Shown here: positions 6,545 through 12,041 of the stretch, piece by piece
How the letters are laid out: the number at the start of each line of letters is the position of its first letter
Numbering within the stretch: the stretch's first letter is position 1
NCBI GenBank assembly: GCA_026416775.1
Contig: JAOAEN010000006.1
Span: 1-15,585, forward strand
Direction: 5' to 3'
From: Dehalococcoidales bacterium
Lineage (GTDB): Bacteria > Chloroflexota > Dehalococcoidia > Dehalococcoidales > RBG-16-60-22
DNA: 15,585 bases
Made by a program: the position numbers and the translations under genes
Notes under the pieces: generated by a model
What the model was told of the DNA's origin: nothing
What the model saw: only the letters and a program-made list of their open reading frames with translations
Database searches by the model: none

Positions 6545-6748
6545 TTAATTCCTGTCTTCTTTTCGCGGTGCTGTTTCGTCCGTGAGCGAAAGGGCGCGCC
6601 AGTTACAGCGGCTCACGCACAGCCCGCAGGAGATGCATCCCTCGAGGACGCGGCATTTCATGTCCTCAATAATGAGCACCCCGACGGGGCATACCAGGAC
6701 GCATGCCCCGCAGCCAACACATCTTAAGAGGTCAACCTTGATCCCCAT
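6545..6748 (-). CDS. Small 2[4Fe-4S] ferredoxin inside the Etf operon
   Basis: A 67-residue protein with two cluster motifs: CVGCGACVLVCP (Cys10, 13, 16, 20) and CISCGLCVSRCN (Cys38, 41, 44, 48), plus a short charged tail. The second motif has Asn instead of the usual Pro after the fourth cysteine; Cys32 is an extra cysteine between them. It starts 5 bp after the etfB stop and ends 36 bp before etfA, so it is co-transcribed with both. Likely role: electron carrier for, or extra subunit of, the acyl-CoA dehydrogenase/Etf complex. The start has no strong ribosome site, which suggests coupling to etfB. Ferredoxin-fold identity is secure; the partner is inferred from position. Confidence 0.9.
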   Translation of the reverse strand: MGIKVDLLRCVGCGACVLVCPVGVLIIEDMKCRVLEGCISCGLCVSRCNWRALSLTDETAPRKEDRN

Positions 6749-6753
6749 GGGTG

Positions 6754-7539
6754 CTAGATAAGCCTGGCTTCCCTGAGTTTTGCCACAAGCCTGTCCGCCT
6801 GTTCTTCAGGGCTACCGGTGATGATTTCCGCCTGGTGTGTGCGCTCGGGGAAAAATATCCTGATCACCTGCGTTGCCGAACCGTTAAGCCCCACCCGCGA
6901 AGGGTCAACATCAAGCTCTTTTGCCCCCCACGCGGGGACGGGGGCACTTTTTGATTTCATGATCCCGCGCAGGGAGGGGAGGCGGGGCTGGTTGATTTCC
7001 TTGGTTACCGTGATGAGGGCGGGAAGCCCCGTTTCAATGACCTCGTAGCCTTCTTCCACCATGCGGCGGACGCGCAGGTACCTGTCCCTAATTTCCTCAA
7101 TGGCGCTCACGTAGGCGACAAACGGGATTCCTAGCATCTCGGCAAGCTCCGGTCCCACCTGGCCCGTATCCCCGTCGAAGGTCTGCCGGCCGCAGATAAT
7201 GAGGTCGTAGGTGGCAAGGCGCATGATAGCACGCGAGAGGGTATAGGCGGTTGCCCAGGTATCGGCACCGGCAAAGGCGCGGTCGGTAAGGAGGATGGCC
7301 TCATCCGCCCCGAGGGAGATCGCCTCACGCAGCGCCGTCTCTGCCTGCGGCGGTCCCATGCTGATCACAGTAACCTTTCCGCCGTGCCTTTCCCGCAGAC
7401 GCACACCCTCTTCCAGGGCATAGGTATCAAAGGGGTTGATGATGCTCTCCACGCCCTGACGGATGAGGGTATTGGTGCGGCTGTCAATTTTGACCTGGGC
7501 AGTCTTGGGGACCTGCTTGATGCAGACGATGATGTTCAT
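6754..7539 (-). CDS. etfB: Electron transfer flavoprotein beta subunit, bifurcating-type
   Basis: A 261-residue EtfB of normal length. Seen: N-terminal MNIIVCIKQVPKTAQVKID, INPFDTYALEEGVRL (34-48), VISMGPPQAE (58-67), GADEAILLTDRAFAGADTWA (77-96), CGRQTFDGDTGQVGP (115-129) and the family signature region ending LPSLRGIMKSKSAP. The AFAGADTWAT segment resembles EtfB of Bcd/Etf and caffeyl-CoA reductase systems, where the beta subunit binds the bifurcating FAD instead of AMP; which nucleotide is bound here cannot be decided by eye. The ATG overlaps the acyl-CoA dehydrogenase stop in ATGA, so translation is coupled. With the dehydrogenase and EtfA it should form a soluble complex that couples NADH, ferredoxin and an enoyl-CoA/acyl-CoA pair. 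Confidence 0.93.
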   Translation of the reverse strand: MNIIVCIKQVPKTAQVKIDSRTNTLIRQGVESIINPFDTYALEEGVRLRERHGGKVTVISMGPPQAETALREAISLGADEAILLTDRAFAGADTWATAYTLSRAIMRLATYDLIICGRQTFDGDTGQVGPELAEMLGIPFVAYVSAIEEIRDRYLRVRRMVEEGYEVIETGLPALITVTKEINQPRLPSLRGIMKSKSAPVPAWGAKELDVDPSRVGLNGSATQVIRIFFPERTHQAEIITGSPEEQADRLVAKLREARLI

Positions 7540-8696
7540 GCCGTCCTTGCTTTCCTCTTGCGCAGGCTTGCCGCGATGGCATTCCGTAGGACCTGGTTGG
7601 TGCCCTCGTAGATCTGGAGGATCTTGGCATCCCGCATCATCTTTTCCACGGGGTAATCGCGCATATATCCGGCGCCGCCGCAGACCTGGACGGCATCTAC
7701 CGCCACCCTCATCGCCACGTCCGAGGCAAAGACCTTCGCCATGGCGCTTGATTCGGTAATGTTCTTGTCATTGGCATCCACGTTCCTTGCCGCCGCATAG
7801 ACGAGGGCGCGTGCCGCCTCGACCTGGATTGCCATGTCCGCCAGCATGTGCTGGATCGCCTGCAGGTTGATGATCTGCTGGTTGAACTGGACGCGCTTTT
7901 CCGCGTACTCCAGCGCGGCCTCAAGTGCCCCCTGCGCCAGCCCCACCGCCTGGGCCCCGATGCCGGGACGGGAGCGGTCGAAGAGGCGCATCGCCTGAAT
8001 AAAGCCGAGCCCGGGGCGTCCGCCGATGAGGTTTGCTTCCGGCACGAAGCAGTCTTTGAAGATGAGCTCGCGTGTAGCAGAAGCGCGGATGCCGAGCTTT
8101 CTTTCCTTCCTGCCGAAGGAAAAACCGGGCGTGCCCTTTTCCACGATGATGGCACTTGCCCCCCTTCCCCCCTTAGTCTTATCAGTAGGGGCGATCAGGG
8201 TGTAGATTCCCCCCTCCCCGCCGTTGGTGATGAACTGCTTGGTGCCGTTCAGGACGTACCCCCCGGGGACTTTTTCCGCCGTGGTCTTGATGTTGGCGGC
8301 ATCGCTTCCGGCGGTCGGCTCGGTGATGGCAAAGGCGGCGAGTTTCCTTCCTGAGGCGATATCGGGAAGGTAGCGGCGCTTCTGCTCCTCGGTGCCGTAT
8401 TCAATGAGGGTCATGCAGCCGAGCGCGCTTGCCGCATAGGTCACCGCCACGGCGGAACAGACGCGGCTGAGCTCTTCCACGACGAGGCAGAGCTCCAGGC
8501 ATCCCCCGCCCAGCCCTTCGTAGGCCTCGGGGACGAAAACGCGGAACATATCCGCCCGGGCAAGCTCGTTTACAATCTCCCAGGGGAATTCCTCTTTTTC
8601 GTCAAGCTCGGCGCGGACGGGGAGGACCTTTTCTTCGGCAATGCGGCGGGCAAGAGCCCTGATTGTCTTCTGCTCTTCGGTCAAAAAATAGTCCAA
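7536..8696 (-). CDS. Acyl-CoA dehydrogenase (FAD), Etf-linked
   Basis: A 386-residue flavoenzyme that interconverts acyl-CoA and 2-enoyl-CoA. Seen: FAITEPTAGSDAA (122-134, flavin/substrate loop), GTKQFITNGG (151-160), the C-terminal helical domain with CGGAGYMRDYPVEKMMRDAK (339-358) and LQIYEGTNQVLRN (360-372). Glu364 in YEGT is the catalytic base of short/medium-chain enzymes (butyryl-CoA and medium-chain type); isovaleryl-CoA types have it elsewhere. The chain-length preference cannot be told from sequence alone. The start is TTG (8694-8696), giving the family-like N-terminus MDYFLTEEQ; an AGAGGAGAG site lies about 12 bases upstream, rather far. First gene of the operon with its own promoter; order acd-etfB-fdx-etfA equals carC-D-E with one added ferredoxin. 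Working in the reducing direction with bifurcation is likely in an anaerobe (inference). Confidence 0.94.
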   Translation of the reverse strand: MDYFLTEEQKTIRALARRIAEEKVLPVRAELDEKEEFPWEIVNELARADMFRVFVPEAYEGLGGGCLELCLVVEELSRVCSAVAVTYAASALGCMTLIEYGTEEQKRRYLPDIASGRKLAAFAITEPTAGSDAANIKTTAEKVPGGYVLNGTKQFITNGGEGGIYTLIAPTDKTKGGRGASAIIVEKGTPGFSFGRKERKLGIRASATRELIFKDCFVPEANLIGGRPGLGFIQAMRLFDRSRPGIGAQAVGLAQGALEAALEYAEKRVQFNQQIINLQAIQHMLADMAIQVEAARALVYAAARNVDANDKNITESSAMAKVFASDVAMRVAVDAVQVCGGAGYMRDYPVEKMMRDAKILQIYEGTNQVLRNAIAASLRKRKARTA

Positions 8697-8740
8697 GCCG
8701 GTAAGTCTCTCCTCTGGAAAAGTGATTGGCTACGGATTAG

Positions 8741-8770
8741 ATTATAAGGGCTGAAAATCCGGGTAGTCAA
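8741..8770 (-). promoter_or_regulatory. Strong sigma70 promoter of the acyl-CoA dehydrogenase/Etf operon
   Basis: On the minus strand: TTGACT (8765-8770), 18-base spacer, perfect TATAAT (8741-8746). The -35 box overlaps the ispH stop codon TGA (8767-8769). Transcription would start near 8734, leaving a leader of about 38 bases with an AGGAG site. The match (11 of 12 consensus bases) is the best in the window. Confidence 0.75.
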
Positions 8771-9639
8771 GGAAGGCGTCCTTCGGTCATCTCTTTCAGT
8801 GCCTGCATCACCTGCCGGACGGTATCTTCGGCGGTGGAAGCCCCCGAGGTTACGCCGATATGTCTTTTGCCTTTAAGCCATGAAGGGTCAATGTCTTCTG
8901 CCGTTTCAATAAGGTGGGTCTCGGTGACGGCGGCACATAGCTCGGCGATACGATTGGTATTGGCGCTGAAACGGCCCCCCACCACGAACATGAGGTCCGC
9001 CCGCCTTGCCAGTTCAAGGGCAACCTTCTGTCTTTCCCTGAGGTCGTGGCAGATGGTGTCAATAATGCGGATTTCGGAATTCTCTCTCAGGGCAAGGTCA
9101 ACCACCCTCTTGACGAACTCGCCGAACTGGGCGGGTACCTGGGTTGTCTGGGAGAGTATCCCGAGATGGCGGGGGAGCGTTTTCATGCTGGTGAGCGCTT
9201 TTTCATCGGTCGTGGCGAGCCCTCCCTGCTTTGCCCAGCCGAGGATACCTCTGACCTCGGGATGGGTGGCATCGCCGTAAACGATAACGAAGAAGCCGTC
9301 CCCGGCGAGCTTGCGTGCGGCATTCTGGGCGCGGCTAACGTTGGGGCATGTGGTGCTGATGATATCTATGCCGCGGCGGCGCAGGGCCTCCTGAAGGTCA
9401 GGGCTCACGCCGTGGGAGCTGGTGACAACCGTTTTGCCGCTGATCTCGTCGATGCTCTCGACCACCCGCACGCCGGATGCGGCGAGTTTCTTCAGCACCT
9501 GCTCGTTGTGCGCTACGGCACCAAGCGTCTCCACCCCGCCATGGGTACGGCAGGCCTCTTCAACAAGCTCAATCGCCCGCCTCACGCCGAAGCAGAAGCC
9601 CGTCACCGCCTTTTCAATTACCGGTTGCGTCATCGTCAT
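8767..9639 (-). CDS. ispH: 4-hydroxy-3-methylbut-2-enyl diphosphate reductase (IspH/LytB)
   Basis: Last enzyme of the MEP pathway: an iron-sulfur reductase making isopentenyl and dimethylallyl diphosphate. Counting from the chosen start, the three cluster cysteines are Cys16 (GFCFGVRRA), Cys98 (TTCPNVS) and Cys197 (DTICHDL). Other active-site residues seen: His44 (AVAHNEQ), His76 (SSHGVSP), His126/Glu128 (THPEV), QTT (164-166), Ser225 and Asn227 in FSANTNR. These almost match E. coli numbering, so the enzyme should be active. The ATG at 9637-9639 follows GTGGAG; a second ATG six bases on (9631-9633) has a better spacing, and an upstream start at 9675 adds 12 unconserved residues. It overlaps the end of plsC by about 26 bp, implying coupled translation. 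Confidence 0.95.
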   Translation of the reverse strand: MTMTQPVIEKAVTGFCFGVRRAIELVEEACRTHGGVETLGAVAHNEQVLKKLAASGVRVVESIDEISGKTVVTSSHGVSPDLQEALRRRGIDIISTTCPNVSRAQNAARKLAGDGFFVIVYGDATHPEVRGILGWAKQGGLATTDEKALTSMKTLPRHLGILSQTTQVPAQFGEFVKRVVDLALRENSEIRIIDTICHDLRERQKVALELARRADLMFVVGGRFSANTNRIAELCAAVTETHLIETAEDIDPSWLKGKRHIGVTSGASTAEDTVRQVMQALKEMTEGRLP

Positions 9640-10264
9640 AGACTCCACGGTATTGCGGGGGGAGGAGCGAGGCAATCCGGCGCATCATTTCCTCGGTGAA
9701 CTCTTCAAGCTCGTTGCGGGTCGGTCTTGTGCGGTAGGGCGGGGGATGAAACGGCCTGCCGATATTCACCGTGATACAGGGGCGCCTGATGAGGCAACGC
9801 CCGAGGTGGTTGAGCTTTTCCGTCCCGCTTATGCCCACCGGAAGCACGGGAATGCCAAGCCGCATGGCGATCAACGCCGCTCCTGGCCTGGCTTTCTTGA
9901 GGGCACCGGTATTGCTCCGTGCCCCTTCCGGGAAAATGACAAGCGAAAAGCCTTCGCCGAGCCACCGCTCGGCGATGCGGAAGGCCCGGATATCGTTCAT
10001 GCCGCGCCGTATCGGAAAGGCACCGAAATTTTCCACCCAGAAACGCGGCCACCAGTGCTGCCAGAGCTCCTGTTTTGCCATGAAAACGCACTTTACGGGG
10101 ATGCTTGCCGCAAGTACCGGCGGGTCCGCAAGGTGCAGGTGGTTGGCGATGATGAGCACCGGTTTTTCCCGGGGCACATTTTCCCGCCCTTTTATCTCCC
10201 AGCCCGCAAAGGGGAACACCGCCACGCGTATGGCAATCCTGCCGAAGTAATAGACCCAGTGCAT
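9614..10264 (-). CDS. plsC: 1-acyl-sn-glycerol-3-phosphate acyltransferase
   Basis: Acylates lysophosphatidic acid to phosphatidic acid at the membrane. The 216-residue length is normal for a small PlsC. The four acyltransferase blocks are present: NHLHLADPP (41-49, catalytic His42-x4-Asp47), GAFPIRRG (81-88), FPEGARS (111-117) and IPVLPVGISG (138-147). The N-terminus has an amphipathic/hydrophobic stretch (about 3-20) that may contact the membrane; no clear spanning helix is visible. The ATG (10262-10264) has a GAAGGG directly against it, too close for a normal ribosome site, and a -10 box only 9 bases upstream. First gene of a plsC-ispH unit, divergent from nusB-acpP. AGPAT activity is the likely one, but related acyl-ACP-using or lyso-lipid acyltransferases share these motifs. 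Confidence 0.93.
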   Translation of the reverse strand: MHWVYYFGRIAIRVAVFPFAGWEIKGRENVPREKPVLIIANHLHLADPPVLAASIPVKCVFMAKQELWQHWWPRFWVENFGAFPIRRGMNDIRAFRIAERWLGEGFSLVIFPEGARSNTGALKKARPGAALIAMRLGIPVLPVGISGTEKLNHLGRCLIRRPCITVNIGRPFHPPPYRTRPTRNELEEFTEEMMRRIASLLPPQYRGVYDDDATGN

Positions 10265-10272
10265 CCCTTCTA

Positions 10273-10278
10273 ATTATA
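10273..10278 (-). promoter_or_regulatory. -10 box of plsC, predicting a nearly leaderless mRNA
   Basis: A perfect TATAAT on the minus strand ends 8 bases before the plsC ATG. A start 6-7 bases downstream of it would fall at about 10265-10267, within 1-3 bases of the ATG. The -35 region at 17-base spacing (CTGAAT) is weak. Confidence 0.45.
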
Positions 10279-10341
10279 TCGCAAAGAGGGCACGGATTCA
10301 GGGAGCCCGGAAGGGTGCGGGAATATTTGGTGCCGTTTTCC

Positions 10342-10370
10342 TTGATTACGGGGGCATTGGCGCATATAAT
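10342..10370 (+). promoter_or_regulatory. Sigma70-type promoter of nusB-acpP
   Basis: Plus strand: TTGATT (10342-10347), exactly 17 bases, TATAAT (10365-10370). Predicted start near 10377, 11 bases before the nusB ATG, with a six-G run (10379-10384) as the only ribosome-site candidate. Back to back with the plsC -10 box in a 123-bp divergent region. Confidence 0.7.
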
Positions 10371-10387
10371 TCTTTTTCGGGGGGACT

Positions 10388-10810
10388 ATGGTCAGCACCA
10401 GACGGAAAGCCAGGGCGATTGCCCTGCAGGCAATGTATGAGATAGATGCGGTGTCGAGGAAGCCGGAGGCGGTGATGGAGCGCCTTCTTGCGGAATCGGG
10501 GCTTTCCGAGGATAACTGCGAGTTCGTCCGCCGGCTGGTAAGCGGTGCCGTCCGCCACCGGGAAGAGATTGACCGCAGGATCCAGAAGTTTGCCCCGGCT
10601 TATCCGGTGGACCAGCTGGCACTTGTTGACCGCAATATCCTGCGACTTGCAATCTACGAAATTTTGTTTGATAATAGTGTACCAGTGAAGGTGGCTGTTA
10701 ACGAGGCGGTTGAGCTGGCGAAGATATTCGGCAGCGAAAGCTCCTACCGTTTTGTCAACGGGGTGCTCGGGGCGGTGTGCGGGCTGGCTCAACGCAAGGA
10801 ACCGAATTAA
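10388..10810 (+). CDS. nusB: Transcription antitermination factor NusB
   Basis: A 140-residue all-helical RNA-binding protein that joins NusE (S10) on boxA RNA during rRNA antitermination. It begins [20 protein letters not shown], with the Arg-rich boxA-binding N-terminus, and has the typical [13 protein letters not shown] (50-62), [19 protein letters not shown] (73-91) and [20 protein letters not shown] (102-121) then FVNGVLG. Length and motif order are standard. The ATG at 10388 lies right after the promoter described above. The stop is followed after 11 bases by the acpP start, so the two form one operon. Confidence 0.95.
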   Translation: MVSTRRKARAIALQAMYEIDAVSRKPEAVMERLLAESGLSEDNCEFVRRLVSGAVRHREEIDRRIQKFAPAYPVDQLALVDRNILRLAIYEILFDNSVPVKVAVNEAVELAKIFGSESSYRFVNGVLGAVCGLAQRKEPN

Positions 10811-10821
10811 AAGGGGGGAAA

Positions 10822-11082
10822 GTGTCCAGTAATGCCGTCTTTGAGAAAATAAAAGCTATAGTCGTGGAACAGCTGGGTGTTGACGAAAAGAACGTCGTCC
10901 CCACGGCTAGCTTTGTTGAGGATCTCGGCGCCGATTCGCTTGACCTTGTGGAACTCATCATGTCCATTGAAGAGGCGTTCAGCACGCCGGAAAAGAAGCT
11001 GGAGATACCCGACGAAGTTGCCGAAAAGATCGTCACCATCCAGGACGCCATTGACTACCTCAAAGAACAGGGGATAGAGTAG
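10822..11082 (+). CDS. acpP: Acyl carrier protein
   Basis: An 86-residue acidic four-helix protein that carries growing acyl chains on phosphopantetheine. The attachment serine is Ser39 in [12 protein letters not shown] (34-45), followed by IMSIEEAF (46-53) and [16 protein letters not shown], all typical of AcpP. I chose the GTG at 10822-10824, which gives [20 protein letters not shown] and is preceded by AAAAGGGGGGAAA; the longer upstream reading would overlap nusB and has no family similarity. It pairs with FabD encoded at 3267-4190. In many bacteria rnc follows acpP; here the operon ends and the next gene converges from the other strand. Confidence 0.96.
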   Translation: MSSNAVFEKIKAIVVEQLGVDEKNVVPTASFVEDLGADSLDLVELIMSIEEAFSTPEKKLEIPDEVAEKIVTIQDAIDYLKEQGIE

Positions 11083-11268
11083 TCCCGCCTGTCTTACGGC
11101 GAAAGCGTCGTCAGGACGCGACCGGTCGCCGAGCTTCCTGAATTTTCCATCGGCCCTGCGGATGGGTCGGCAGGGATATACGGGGCGGCTTTCCGGTAGC
11201 GATCTTTCAGCATCCCGTGTGGTTACTGGTGCTGCCTGCGGTGGCGCCTGAACCCGGGCCCGGCTTAC
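11083..11268. other. Convergent spacer between acpP and purQ with weak stem-loops
   Basis: 186 bp where two transcripts meet. A stem at 11096-11111 (one G-T pair, extended by CCTG/CAGG after a bulge) lies 13 bases after acpP, and CCCTGC/GCAGGG pair at 11154-11159 and 11170-11175. Neither is followed by a T run, so no classic intrinsic terminator can be named. I see no coding frame of interest here. Confidence 0.3.
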
Positions 11269-12039
11269 CTATATTCCTCTTGCCCATTTCACGGCGTTGA
11301 CGAAGACGGCAAGCCCGTCGCCCGTCCGGCGCCGTCTTTCGCGCGTCCAGCGGGGGTGCTGGGTAGCGCGGATGAAGTCCTCGGGGTGGGGCATCAGCCC
11401 GAAGATACGCCCGGAATCGTCGCAGATACCGGCGATGTCGTTCACCGAGCCGTTGGGATTACAGGGGTAGCCTGCCCCTGTGTTGCCTTTTTCATCGGTG
11501 TACTGGACGACGACGTTTAGCTTTTCCAGCACGCCCGGCGCCGCCACGAGCTTGCCCTCACCGTGGGCAACGGGGACGTACATCATGTCGATGCCCCTGG
11601 TAAAGACGCAGGGGCTTTTCGGGTTTACCCTGAGGTACACCCAGCGGCACTCAAACCTGCCGGAGTCGTTATTGGTGAGCGTCACCGGCTGCTGTCCGGC
11701 GCCGCGGATACCGGGCAGGATGCCCGTCTTGACGAGCACCTGAAAGCCGTTGCAGATGCCCAGGATGAGACGGCCGTCGTCAACGAATTTCTGGACGTCC
11801 TCGCCGAGCCTCAGGCGGATCTCGTTGGCCATGATCTTGCCGGCGGAAATGTCGTCGCCGTAGGTGAAGCCTCCCGGGATGACCGCGATGTGGTAATCGA
11901 GGAGCTTCTTTTCCCCGCGGAAAAGCTCGGACACGAGGGCGGAATCAACCACCGCCCCCGCCGTCTCGAAGGCGATCTGCGTATCACCGTCCCGGTTGGT
12001 GCCCGGGGCACGCAGCATGAGCACTTTCACTCTGGACAT
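11269..12039 (-). CDS. purQ: Phosphoribosylformylglycinamidine synthase, glutaminase subunit
   Basis: Class I glutamine amidotransferase subunit that supplies ammonia to PurL for FGAM formation in purine synthesis. From the chosen start it is 256 residues, at the long end for PurQ. Seen: IPGGFTYGDDISAG (54-67), the nucleophile Cys96 in GICNGFQ (94-100), and the His218/Glu220 pair in MPHPEDFIRATQHPRW (216-231). The ATG at 12037-12039 begins MSRVKVLMLRAPGTNRDGD, as in the family, and lies 2 bases after the purL stop. An upstream ATG at 12046-12048 would overlap purL by a few bases and adds three residues. A tight purL-purQ pair; translation is probably coupled. Confidence 0.95.
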   Translation of the reverse strand: MSRVKVLMLRAPGTNRDGDTQIAFETAGAVVDSALVSELFRGEKKLLDYHIAVIPGGFTYGDDISAGKIMANEIRLRLGEDVQKFVDDGRLILGICNGFQVLVKTGILPGIRGAGQQPVTLTNNDSGRFECRWVYLRVNPKSPCVFTRGIDMMYVPVAHGEGKLVAAPGVLEKLNVVVQYTDEKGNTGAGYPCNPNGSVNDIAGICDDSGRIFGLMPHPEDFIRATQHPRWTRERRRRTGDGLAVFVNAVKWARGI

Positions 12040-12041
12040 AG

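Noticed and set aside
5378..6727. Long open frame (449 codons) on the plus strand opposite etfA and the ferredoxin gene
   Set aside because: Antisense to genes with clear motifs; its translation is Gly/Asp/Val rich without any family pattern and is explained by third-position GC bias.
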